DNA from: Pseudomonadota bacterium
Lineage (GTDB): Bacteria > Pseudomonadota > Alphaproteobacteria > Caulobacterales > Caulobacteraceae
Reading direction: 5' to 3'
Length of the DNA stretch: 17,560 nucleotides
Assembly: GCA_023434015.1 (NCBI GenBank)
Contig: JAEYTM010000237.1
Span: forward strand, 1 to 17,560
Shown here: positions 1 to 7,588 of the stretch, in pieces
Layout of the letters: each line of letters starts with the position of its first letter
Position numbering within the stretch: position 1 is the first letter of the stretch
Notes under the pieces: generated by a model
What the model saw: only the letters and a program-made list of their open reading frames with translations
What the model was told of the DNA's origin: nothing
The model's database searches: none
Program-made: the position numbers and the translations under genes

Positions 1-1962
1 ACGAGCCGCGCCTGCCGCAAAATACGGTCGACTTCGTACAGTGGGCGGCGCGCTATGCGGTCGACTGGCCCGGCCAGCCCCTGGCCATCGCCCTGCGCGG
101 GGCGCGCGCGCCGAAGCCCAAGCCGCAGCGGATCGTCACGCCCACCGGAACCGCGCCGCAGAGGTCGACACCGGCGCGGACGCGGGTGCTGGAGGCCGCC
201 GCCGAGGCGGAGCTTGCGCCGGCGGACCTGGCCCGCGCCGCCGGCGTATCGTCCGGGGTGGTGAAGGGGCTGCTCGACGAAGGGGTGCTGGCCATCCACA
301 CTGTCGAGCCCGAGGCGCGTTTTGACGCGCCGGACCTGGGCAGGGCCGGCGCCACGCTCAACCCCAGCCAGGCCGCCGCCGCCGCCGCTCTTACGGACAT
401 GGTGGCGGGCGGCGGCTTCAACGTCGCCTTGCTCGACGGCGTCACCGGCTCGGGCAAGACCGAGGTCTATCTGGAGGCGGTCGCCGCCGCCCTGGCGGCG
501 AACCCGAGCGCCCAGGCGCTGATCCTGCTGCCGGAGATCGCGCTTACCCAGGCGGTGATCGCCCGGGTCGCCGCGCGCTTCGGGGCCCAGCCCGGGGAGT
601 GGCATTCCGATGTCGCGCCGCCCGCCCGGCGGCGTGTCTGGGAGGCGGTGGCCAACGGCCGCTGCCGGATCGTCGTCGGAGCGCGTTCGGCGCTGTTCCT
701 GCCCTTCGCCGACCTCAAGCTGATCGTCGTCGACGAGGAGCACGACGGGTCGTTCAAGCAGGAGGAAGGCTTCATCTACCACGCCCGCGACCTGGCGGTG
801 GTGCGCGGCAAGATCGAGGGCGCCGGGGTCGTGCTGGCCTCGGCCACCCCGTCGCTGGAATCCCTGCGCAACGCCGAGACCGGCCGCTATCGCTGGCTGC
901 GCCTGTCAGCCCGTCACGGCGCGGCGCAGCTCCCGCAGATCGAGCTGATCGACCTGCGGGAGACGCCGCCGGAAACCGGGCGCTGGCTGTCGCCGGCGCT
1001 GGTCGCCGCCATGGGAGAGACCTATGCGCGGGGCGAACAGAGCCTGCTGTTCCTCAACCGCCGGGGCTATGCGCCGCTGGTGCTGTGCAAGGCCTGCGGC
1101 GAGCGGATGACCGCGCCGGACACAGACTCCTGGCTGGTGGAGCACCGCTATTCAGGCCGGCTTGTCTGCCACCTGACCGGCTTTTCGATGCCCAAGCCTG
1201 CGGCCTGTCCGCACTGTGGGGCGCGCGACAGCCTGGTTTCCATCGGGCCGGGCGTGGAGCGGGTGGAGGAGGAGGCCCGGGCGCTGTTCCCCGACGCACG
1301 GGTGGCGGTGTTCTCCTCCGACACGGTGTTCGACGCGCGCGAGGCGCGGCGGCTGGTCGAGGCCATGGCCGAGGGCCATATCGACATCCTGGTGGCCACC
1401 CAGGCGGCCGCCAAAGGGCACAACTTCCCCAAGCTGACCCTGGTCGGGGTGGTGGACGCCGATCTCGGTTTGCGGGGCGGCGACCTGCGGGCCGCTGAGC
1501 GGACCTATCAGCTTCTCGCCCAGGCCACCGGCCGCGCCGGGCGGCGGGACCATCCGGGCAAGGCGCTGCTGCAGACCTACGCCCCCGAGCATGCGGTCAT
1601 GCAGGCCCTCAAGGCCCAGGACCGCGGCGCCTTCGTCGCCGCCGAGATGGCCGAGCGCGAGATGGCCGGCCTGCCGCCGTTCGGCCGGCTGGCGGCGGTG
1701 ATCGCGTCCGGGACCGACCCGGTCCAGCTAGGCCTTCATGCGGACCATGGCCGAGGCGGCCCCGAACGCGACCGGCGTCGAAGTCTATGGCCCGGCGGAC
1801 GCGCCGCTTGGCCTGATCCGCGGCCGCCGCCGCAAGCGGTTCCTGGTTCGCGCCGACCGCGGGGTGGACCTGTCGGCCTACATGGCCACTTGGCGGGCGC
1901 GGGTGAAGCCGCCCGCCAGCGTCCGGGTCGCGATCGACATCGACCCCTACAGCTTCCTGTAG
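1..1962 (+). CDS. priA: Primosomal protein N' (PriA helicase), 5'-truncated, with an apparent +1 frameshift
   Basis: PriA is the 3'-to-5' helicase that recognises stalled or collapsed forks and reloads the replisome. The gene enters from the left edge in the frame beginning at base 3, so the N-terminus is missing. Visible are Walker A TGSGKT (444-461), Walker B DEEHD (732-746), the zinc-binding insertion from CKAC (1086-1097) to CPHC (1206-1217), the AKGHNFP and DADLGLRGGD motifs, and the QATGRAGR arginine-finger motif. The reading frame is lost at about 1725-1737. The true C-terminus (VEVYGPADAPLGLIRGRRRKR to DPYSFL) lies one frame on and ends with TAG at 1960-1962; removing one G at 1731/1732 restores a continuous protein. 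The unshifted frame runs on as nonsense to 2186. Three of four Zn2-site cysteines are absent. It converges on the terC-family gene 9 bp away. The identification is certain; whether the frameshift is biological or a sequencing error is not. Confidence 0.93.
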
Positions 1963-1971
1963 CGGGCGCGG

Positions 1972-2778
1972 CTAGTGCCGCGTCTCCCCCGAGCCCGCTT
2001 TCTCCCGTTTGGCCGCCGCGTTGCGGGCGGCCATGTTCAGGCCTTCGACCAGGGCCGAGAAGGCCATGGCGCCATAGATATAGCCCTTCGGCACATGGAC
2101 GCCGAAGCCATCGGCGATCAGCACCGCGCCGATCATCAGCAGGAAGCCCAGGGCCAGCATCACCACGGTCGGATTGCGCTGGATGAAGTTGGCCAGCGGA
2201 TCGGCGGCGACCAGCATGACGCCGACGGCGACGATCACCGCCGTGATCATGATCGGCAGGTGATCGGTCATGCCGACGGCGGTCAGGATGGAGTCCACCG
2301 AGAACACCAGGTCCAGCAGCAGGATCTGGACGATCGCCGCGCCGAAGTTGGACGCTACGGTGGTCTTGGCGTCGAGAACCCCGTGACCGTCGCTCGGCGT
2401 GGTCTTCTCGTGAATTTCGGTGGTCGCCTTCCAGACCAGGAACAGGCCGCCGGCGATCAGGATCAGGTCGCGCCAGGAGAAATCGAGCTCGAAGGTCGGG
2501 TGCCCGTTGGCCCCGATGGGGCCGCTCCAGGGCAGGCTGAACACCGGGTTGGTCAGGGAGACGATGAAGGCCAGGGTCGAGAGCAGGGCCAGCCGCATGA
2601 TGAGGGCCAGCGAGATGCCGATCCGGCGCGCCTTGGTGCGCTGATGCTCCGGCAGCTTGTTGGACAGGATCGAGATGAAGATCAGATTGTCGATCCCCAA
2701 CACCACTTCCATGATGATCAGGGTGATCAGGGCCATCCAGGCCGCCGGATCGCCCAAAAGGGTGATGATGCTGTCCAT
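1972..2778 (-). CDS. TerC-family integral membrane protein
   Basis: A 268-residue polytopic inner-membrane protein of the TerC family (YgdQ/YoaE/Alx relatives). Members are tied to metal-ion export, notably manganese, and historically to tellurite resistance. The family signatures are present: an acidic GIDN motif in the first helix (residues 28-31, within MEVVLGIDN) and FSVDSI (159-164) in a later helix. These membrane-embedded Asp residues are thought to bind metal. About seven hydrophobic segments are visible, with a cytoplasmic-type charged loop (EIHEKTTPSDGHG, 121-133) in the middle and a Lys/Arg-rich tail. Length is normal for the short TerC subfamily. The ATG at 2778 has a GGAG about 11 nt upstream. 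The 5' leader contains a strong inverted repeat (2824-2865). The gene converges on priA. The family call is secure, but the transported ion cannot be read from sequence. Confidence 0.92.
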   Translation of the reverse strand: MDSIITLLGDPAAWMALITLIIMEVVLGIDNLIFISILSNKLPEHQRTKARRIGISLALIMRLALLSTLAFIVSLTNPVFSLPWSGPIGANGHPTFELDFSWRDLILIAGGLFLVWKATTEIHEKTTPSDGHGVLDAKTTVASNFGAAIVQILLLDLVFSVDSILTAVGMTDHLPIMITAVIVAVGVMLVAADPLANFIQRNPTVVMLALGFLLMIGAVLIADGFGVHVPKGYIYGAMAFSALVEGLNMAARNAAAKREKAGSGETRH

Positions 2779-2823
2779 CGTCGCGTCGTCTCCGAAACTG
2801 TGGGGACCCTTCTAGCGGATTGA

Positions 2824-2865
2824 CGGCCGCCGCCTACCCCCGGCGAAATCGGTTCGCGGCGGCCG
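2824..2865 (-). promoter_or_regulatory. Inverted repeat in the leader of the terC-family gene
   Basis: A perfect 10-bp inverted repeat, CGGCCGCCGC at 2824-2833 and GCGGCGGCCG at 2856-2865, is separated by 22 nt. It lies 46-87 bases upstream of the terC-family start on the coding strand of that gene. No T-run follows, so it is not an obvious terminator. It could be a leader RNA hairpin or a protein-binding site; whether it is transcribed is unknown. Confidence 0.4.
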
Positions 2866-3242
2866 ACCTGATCACCGGGCGCCCGATTTCCACACATTTT
2901 TCCTGCCGCTTTTTCAGGCTTAACCGCAACGGCGAACACCGGGCCGCTGCGCGCCAGCTCTTGTTTCGCGATGTTACAGAAGGTTTAGCCGCCATGTTCG
3001 CGTGGGACTGCAGCCCGAGAAAAAGTATCCGCACGTGCGAGACCAGATCGCCTGCCGGGCATTTTACAAGGCGAACAGCTTGGCTATGGGAATGTCCCGG
3101 CCGACGACCATAATATCCACAACGATGACCTATGGGGTTGCTCATCTTTACCGCTCAATGGTCGGGGCGGTGTCGGCGTTGCAGGAGGCTCGGCGGGGCG
3201 ACGGTGCGTAAACCCTCTTTTCACTTCCTGTGAGGTAGGGTT
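2866..3242. other. Intergenic stretch without a convincing gene
   Basis: Together with the preceding leader this is about 500 bp between the divergent terC-family and CHAP genes. Base composition is visibly less GC-rich than the flanking genes. Short open frames exist on both strands (for example 3002-3211 forward), but none has a good Shine-Dalgarno, recognisable domains or a coding-like composition. It probably holds the promoters of the two divergent genes. No tRNA, repeat family or insertion-sequence end was seen. Confidence 0.5.
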
Positions 3243-3284
3243 ATGACTTCGCCTGTTCGTCGGGGAGTACCCTTAACATGCTGA
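3243..3284 (+). other. Possible 13-codon leader ORF overlapping the CHAP gene start
   Basis: An ATG at 3243 opens a 13-codon frame (MTSPVRRGVPLTC) whose TGA at 3282-3284 lies just inside the next gene, whose ATG is at 3278-3280. Such an arrangement could couple translation, but a frame this short occurs easily by chance. The main gene's own Shine-Dalgarno lies within it. Confidence 0.2.
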
Positions 3285-3955
3285 AACGGAAGAGGACCCT
3301 GTGGGGTTCCCTGGCCGCCGCGGCGGTTATGGTCCTTACCCCCGCGGGCGCCGTCGCCGACACCTACTGGCAATGCGTGCCGTTCGCGCGCCTGATTTCC
3401 GGCATTCAGATTTTCGGCGACGCCCGCACCTGGTGGCAGCAGGCGACCGGCCGATACAAGACCGGCTCCCAACCCGAGGCGGGGGCCGTGCTGTGCTTCA
3501 AGCCGACCGCCCGCATGCGGCTTGGCCATGTGGCGGTGGTCAGCCAGGTGCTGACCGACCGCATCGTCCAGATCACCCACGCCAACTGGTCCCCGATCGA
3601 AGGCTCGCGCGGCAAGGTGGAGAAGGACGTGACCCTGGTTGACGTGTCGCCGAACGGCGACTGGAGCCAGGTGAAGGTCTGGTACGACCCGACCCGCGAC
3701 CTCGGCGGATCGACCTATCCCACCTACGGGTTCATCTATCAGGATGCGGCCGCTCAGCGGTTGGCCGCCTCGGGCTTCGCCCAGGTGCAGAGCACCGCCG
3801 TGGCCATGGCCCAGTCCGCCGCCAACCAGATGTCCGCGGCGATCCGCCCGGGGGCAGGGGCGCTGCAGATGCTGAACCAGGCCGCCGACTCCACCGACCG
3901 GATCGCCGCCCTGATCGCCGCCGCCACTCGCGGCGAGGCTCCCGGCTCCGACTGA
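3278..3955 (+). CDS. Secreted CHAP-domain amidase/endopeptidase
   Basis: A 225-residue exported protein with a CHAP (cysteine, histidine-dependent amidohydrolase/peptidase) domain, a fold usually used to cut peptidoglycan peptides or amide links. A basic start (MLKRKR) and hydrophobic core end in AVA-D, giving a likely signal-peptidase cut after residue 27. The catalytic Cys is in WQCVPFAR (Cys33), almost at the mature N-terminus. The catalytic His is in LGHVAVV (His84), and Asn103 in THANW is a candidate third residue. The CHAP fold fills residues ~28-145; the C-terminal ~75 residues are Ala/Gln-rich and probably helical. The start is supported by GGGGAG at 3262-3267, 10 nt before the ATG. 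The protein probably acts on the cell wall in the periplasm; the exact bond cleaved is not deducible. It appears monocistronic. Confidence 0.88.
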   Translation: MLKRKRTLWGSLAAAAVMVLTPAGAVADTYWQCVPFARLISGIQIFGDARTWWQQATGRYKTGSQPEAGAVLCFKPTARMRLGHVAVVSQVLTDRIVQITHANWSPIEGSRGKVEKDVTLVDVSPNGDWSQVKVWYDPTRDLGGSTYPTYGFIYQDAAAQRLAASGFAQVQSTAVAMAQSAANQMSAAIRPGAGALQMLNQAADSTDRIAALIAAATRGEAPGSD

Positions 3956-4049
3956 TCGCCCGGCCTTTCCAGGGCCGACAGGTATCTGTGCACGGCGCAA
4001 CCGTTCCTTAAGCGCGTCGGGTGCAGGATGACGGGCAACAAGGCGCGTC

Positions 4050-5264
4050 ATGTCGACCCAAGCTCAACAACATCATCTGGCGCTCGACGCCCAGACGCTG
4101 CGGGAAGCGGTCGAGGCGCACCAGCGCTACCTGGCCGGCCGCTCAGGCGGCCGCCGGCTGAGCCTGACCTATGCCGATCTGTCCAACTGCTCACTGGAGG
4201 GCGTGGACCTGCGCGAGGCGGACCTCGCCGGCGCGAAGCTGTCCGGCGCCATGCTGGCCCGCGCGAACCTTTCCAGGGCGATCCTGTTCGGCGCCGACCT
4301 GCGGGAAGCCGACCTGCGTCGGGTGAACCTGAAGCGCAGCGACCTGCGCGGCGCCTGCCTGCGGGGCGCCAACCTCGCCGGGGCCGAGATGGCCGGCTGC
4401 GACCTGCGCGAGGGCCGTATCGCCCTGCAGGACAAACTCGACGGCTTTCGTATCCTGCGGCACGAGCATCGCCCGGGCGAGCTCAACTACGCCGTCCTGT
4501 CGGGCGCCAACCTGGCCGGGGCCCAGATGGCCGGCACCGTCGCCATGGCCAGCGATTTCACCGACGCCAACCTCGCCGGCGCGATGATGGCCGGAGCGCG
4601 GCTGATGCGGGCGGTGCTGGATGGCGCCGACCTCTCCGGGGCCGACCTGGGTGGGGCCGACCTTACCGGCGCCTCGATGAAACGCACCGTCATCGCCGGG
4701 GTGAACCTCGACCACACGCGGCTCGACGAGGTGGATATGGCGGATGTGCTGCGCGCGCCGCCGCCGTTGGTCTATGTCGATGACCGGCCGCTCGACGAAG
4801 TGCTCGGCGAGCACGAGGCCTACTGCGATTCCGACGGCCGCCGCGGGGCGGTGATGAACCTGTCGGCGGTGGACTTCCGTCCCCTGCGCAGCCTGAAGAA
4901 CCGGCGGCTGACCGCCCTGGTGGCCCCCCATTCCGTGTTCTTCGGGCTCGACCTGCAGGGCGTGCAGCTGCAGGGCGCGGACCTGTCCGGCTGCGACCTG
5001 CGCGGCGCGAACCTGAGGGACGCGGACCTGCGGGGCGCCCGCCTCGTCGACGCCCAGCTCACCCGCAGCGATCTGCGCGGCGCCCAGCTTGGGCCGCTGA
5101 AGATCTCGGAGGGACGCTACGTGCGCACCGATTTCAGCCGCGCCTCGCTGCGGGCCGCCGACCTGCGGGGCGCGAGCGCCAGCCGGGCGCGCTTTTTGGA
5201 AGCCGATCTCTCGCAGGCCCGGCTGGCCGGCTGCGACCTGACCCGCGCCGAGATGGAGATCTGA
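4050..5264 (+). CDS. Pentapeptide-repeat protein with two repeat blocks
   Basis: A 404-residue protein made largely of A(D/N)LXX pentapeptide repeats, which fold as a right-handed quadrilateral beta-helix. The first block covers residues ~42-125 and resumes at ~146-230 after a non-repeat insertion (RIALQDKLDGFRILRHEHRP). A second block runs ~298-400. Each half is preceded by a similar non-repeat module: L17-x6-H24-xx-Y27 followed by a Gly/Arg-rich turn, and L248-x6-H255-xx-Y258 followed by GRRG. This suggests an internal duplication with two capping segments. No signal peptide or membrane helix is visible, so it is probably cytoplasmic. Pentapeptide proteins include DNA-mimic gyrase inhibitors, but many have no known role and nothing here selects one. 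AAGG at 4040-4043 supports the ATG at 4050. It converges on the DUF488 gene with only 4 bp between stops. Confidence 0.93.
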   Translation: MSTQAQQHHLALDAQTLREAVEAHQRYLAGRSGGRRLSLTYADLSNCSLEGVDLREADLAGAKLSGAMLARANLSRAILFGADLREADLRRVNLKRSDLRGACLRGANLAGAEMAGCDLREGRIALQDKLDGFRILRHEHRPGELNYAVLSGANLAGAQMAGTVAMASDFTDANLAGAMMAGARLMRAVLDGADLSGADLGGADLTGASMKRTVIAGVNLDHTRLDEVDMADVLRAPPPLVYVDDRPLDEVLGEHEAYCDSDGRRGAVMNLSAVDFRPLRSLKNRRLTALVAPHSVFFGLDLQGVQLQGADLSGCDLRGANLRDADLRGARLVDAQLTRSDLRGAQLGPLKISEGRYVRTDFSRASLRAADLRGASASRARFLEADLSQARLAGCDLTRAEMEI

Positions 5265-5268
5265 CGCT

Positions 5269-5703
5269 TCAGAGGTTGTCTATGCGACAGCCCAGCGCCT
5301 CGCAGATGCGATGCGCGACGATCGTCCGGTGGCAGCCCTCCGGGTCGGCTTCATAGCAAAGCAGGGCGGCCCGCCGTTCGCCGGCGATCCGGGTCGCCAC
5401 GCCCAGTTCGACCTGTGCGGCGGGCTCGGCGAGGTGGTTTTCGAAGATCGTCCGCATCTCGGCGATCCGGCCCTTGCGGGCGGCCTCGCGCCCGGCCTTC
5501 GGCGTGCCGAGCTGGCGCAGATGCACAGAATCGATGCCGGCGTCCTTCAGGCTCGCGGCCAGCAGGGTCTTGGAGAAGCCGGCGCGCCGTGACGCGGCCA
5601 CCGCCCGCACGTCGATCAGCACCTCGATCCCGGCCTGCTTCAGCCGCTCGATGACTTTCGCCTGGGTCTCGCTCTCGTAGCCGATGGTCGCCAGGGGGTT
5701 CAT
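5269..5703 (-). CDS. DUF488 family protein
   Basis: A 144-residue cytoplasmic protein of the DUF488 family. Characteristic features are the N-terminal TIGYES strand (residues 6-11), the DVRAVAASRRAGFSK segment (31-45) and the C-terminal CYEADPEGCHR motif with Cys116, Cys124, His125 and Arg126. The biochemical function of the family is not established; the clustered Cys/His/Arg has suggested a nucleotide- or metal-linked enzymatic role. The open frame continues far upstream, antisense to the neighbouring hydrolase. The start at 5703 is chosen because DUF488 proteins begin almost directly with the (T/I)IGYE strand and because GGAG stands about 8 nt upstream. It diverges from the alpha/beta hydrolase across a 48-bp gap that must hold both promoters, and converges on the pentapeptide gene. 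Confidence 0.88.
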   Translation of the reverse strand: MNPLATIGYESETQAKVIERLKQAGIEVLIDVRAVAASRRAGFSKTLLAASLKDAGIDSVHLRQLGTPKAGREAARKGRIAEMRTIFENHLAEPAAQVELGVATRIAGERRAALLCYEADPEGCHRTIVAHRICEALGCRIDNL

Positions 5704-5751
5704 ATCCGGTCTCCACCTCGTGCGTCCGCTTTCCGCGTTATAAGGGCGCCG

Positions 5752-6627
5752 ATGGACGTCGAGGTCGATATCGAGCCGCGCGTGCGCGACACGCCCCTCC
5801 CAGACCGCGGCGGCTCTGTTCGGGTCCTCGACTTCGGTGCGCCGGATCGGCCCGTGGACGTCGTCTTCTCCCACGCCAACGGCTTCAACGCGCGCACCTA
5901 TCGGACGATCCTCGCGCCGCTGTCGGCCGAGCTGCGGGTGCTCGCCTTCGACATGCGCGGCCACGGCGGGACCGAACTCCCGGCCGAGGTGGCGGGACGC
6001 GAGGGCTGGACCCTTTTCCGCGACGACCTGATCGCCCTCCTCGTGGCGGAGGTCGCCGGGCCGGTGGTGCTGGCGGGTCATTCGATGGGCGCGACGGTCA
6101 GTCTTCTGGCGGCTGCCGCGGCGCCCGATCGCGTAAAGGCGCTGGCGCTGTTCGATCCGGTGATCTTCGACGCCGCCATGCTGACGCCGTCGGTGCAGGG
6201 CGACGGGCCGCTGGTCGCGGGTGCGTTGCGGCGACGAGCCATCTTCCCCAGTCGGGCGGCGGCGGTCGAGGCCTATCGTGGCCGCGGTGCGTTCCTGACC
6301 TGGAGCGAGGACCAGCTCGCCGACTATGTCGCCGCCGGGTTCCGCGACCTGCCCGACGGCCAGGTAATCCTGGCCTGCGCGCCGGAGTGGGAGGCCTCCA
6401 GCTACCGGCTGCACGCCTACGACCCCTGGGCGGCGTTCGCGCAGGCCCGCTGCCCCGTCCGCATCCTGAAGGCCGTGACCGGCTCCACCGCCTGGCTGGA
6501 CGAACGGCTGGAGGAGATCGAGCCGGCGGGGCGCGTCACGGTGGAGACCGTACCCGGAACCACGCACTTCCTGCCCATGGAGCGCCCCGACCTCGTTCGG
6601 GCCGAGCTCCGCGCCGCGACCCGCTAG
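5752..6627 (+). CDS. Alpha/beta-fold hydrolase
   Basis: A 291-residue soluble alpha/beta hydrolase without a signal peptide. The nucleophile elbow is GHSMG (residues 109-113, Ser111). An oxyanion-type HANGF motif follows the third strand (41-45), the DMRGHGGT segment is at 68-74, and the catalytic His is in GTTHFLP (His272). The usual acid after strand 7 is not evident, since that position reads KAVTGST; Asp135 in LFDP after strand 6 may substitute. A Trp/Arg-rich cap region occupies ~150-225. The substrate, an ester, amide or epoxide, cannot be deduced. The start sits 48 bp from the divergent DUF488 gene, with AAGGG upstream. Its TAG stop overlaps the stop of the opposite-strand thioesterase gene. 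Confidence 0.9.
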   Translation: MDVEVDIEPRVRDTPLPDRGGSVRVLDFGAPDRPVDVVFSHANGFNARTYRTILAPLSAELRVLAFDMRGHGGTELPAEVAGREGWTLFRDDLIALLVAEVAGPVVLAGHSMGATVSLLAAAAAPDRVKALALFDPVIFDAAMLTPSVQGDGPLVAGALRRRAIFPSRAAAVEAYRGRGAFLTWSEDQLADYVAAGFRDLPDGQVILACAPEWEASSYRLHAYDPWAAFAQARCPVRILKAVTGSTAWLDERLEEIEPAGRVTVETVPGTTHFLPMERPDLVRAELRAATR

Positions 6628-7556
6628 AGGCCGACGCCCTTGATCACCTGCGCACTTATGGCGGCCAGGGACTCTTCCGACAGCGAAATGAGCTTGCGCG
6701 TGTCGAGGTCGAAGGCGGCGGCGATCGACTGAGCGGCGGCCCAGGGACGGCCGGTGACGGGGTCGAGCAGCCAGTGCGCCATCCGTCGCAGGCGCGCGTC
6801 GGCGGCGGTCCAGGCCGAACGCAGCTCCACCCGGTCGCCCGCGTGGGGCCAGTCGAAATAGGCCAGGCGGTATTCCAGCGCCGCGCCGCCGATGCGGGCT
6901 CTGTCGCCGTCATTCTGCTGCAGGCCGGCGAACAGATGGGCGCCGCCATCAGAAATGCGGGCCATGAACAGTTCGGTGCGCATGCGGCCGAAGGCGTCGC
7001 AATCCTGGGCGCGCACCGCGCCCAGGGCCGTGCGTCGCAGCCCAAGGGCGGTCGCCACCTCCAGGCTGGCGCCGCTGACGGCGGGCTCAAAGGAAATGCT
7101 GCGTGGGCGGGCCTGCGGCGGGACCTCCACCCGCAGGGCCTCCGCGCGCCGCCGCACCCGCTCGGGCCACGGGAAGGCGCGGCCGTCCCGCGCCGTGACG
7201 TGGGCGACCACCACCTGGAATGTGGCGGCGATGTCGCCGGACGCATGGCGCATCACCAGCAGGACGCGAGCCTCGCTCTCGCCGATGTCCACCACGCCTG
7301 CGGTCATGGTCAGGGCGGCGCCCGGCCGGGCCTCGCGCAGAAAGCGGATGTGCTGGTCGCGGACCACCAGGGTCGCCCGGGCGGCCGGAGAAAAGGCGTC
7401 GCCCATGCCCAGTTCGGCGGCGACGCCGCCCAGGGCCTCCATCGACTTGGCGACATAGAAGCCGACGTTCAGGTGGCCGAAGGCGTCGCATTCCCAGCTG
7501 GCGACCCCGCCACGCCAGACTTCGACACCCGTATCGCTCACGTCCGCATCCCGCAT
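6624..7556 (-). CDS. Double-hotdog acyl-CoA thioesterase-like protein
   Basis: A 310-residue protein with two tandem hotdog folds of the 4-hydroxybenzoyl-CoA thioesterase/FatA-like superfamily. The first fold carries the canonical active-site helix entry WECDAFGHLNVGFYV (residues 21-35, Asp24, His28, Asn30). The second repeats it as DCDAFGRMRTELF (185-197), with Arg in place of His. Such proteins hydrolyse acyl-CoA or acyl-ACP thioesters in the cytoplasm, and the single intact motif suggests one catalytic site per monomer. The substrate is unknown. The ATG at 7556 has no strong Shine-Dalgarno; an in-frame GTG five codons on is an alternative start. The gene is convergent with the alpha/beta hydrolase, and the two stop codons share the palindrome CTAG. 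Confidence 0.82.
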   Translation of the reverse strand: MRDADVSDTGVEVWRGGVASWECDAFGHLNVGFYVAKSMEALGGVAAELGMGDAFSPAARATLVVRDQHIRFLREARPGAALTMTAGVVDIGESEARVLLVMRHASGDIAATFQVVVAHVTARDGRAFPWPERVRRRAEALRVEVPPQARPRSISFEPAVSGASLEVATALGLRRTALGAVRAQDCDAFGRMRTELFMARISDGGAHLFAGLQQNDGDRARIGGAALEYRLAYFDWPHAGDRVELRSAWTAADARLRRMAHWLLDPVTGRPWAAAQSIAAAFDLDTRKLISLSEESLAAISAQVIKGVGL

Positions 7557-7588
7557 GGCGCGCTTTTAAGGGCGCCCGCCGCGATGGG

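Noticed and set aside
2779..2865. Canonical yybP-ykoY manganese riboswitch upstream of the terC-family gene
   Set aside because: Only fragments resemble the consensus, and the leader is too short for the paired-helix element; reported as an unexplained hairpin instead.
3002..3211. 69-codon forward frame in the gap before the CHAP gene
   Set aside because: No good ribosome-binding site, no recognisable domain and a non-coding-like composition; kept only as part of the intergenic description.
3961..3977. Hairpin CGGCC-loop-GGCCG after the CHAP gene as a terminator
   Set aside because: Only a 5-bp stem with no T-run; too weak to call.
4169..5062. Long antisense frames opposite the pentapeptide gene
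   Set aside because: They arise from the repeated GCCGACCTG-type codons of the pentapeptide repeats and have no independent support.
4050..5264. Pentapeptide protein as a Qnr-type fluoroquinolone resistance gene
   Set aside because: It is about twice the Qnr length, has two capped blocks and non-repeat insertions, and no resistance context; a shared repeat fold alone does not support this function.
5704..6567. Upstream extension of the DUF488 frame to about 432 codons
   Set aside because: The extension is antisense to the alpha/beta hydrolase and Arg/Gly-rich nonsense; the family starts at the TIGYE strand, and a Shine-Dalgarno supports 5703.
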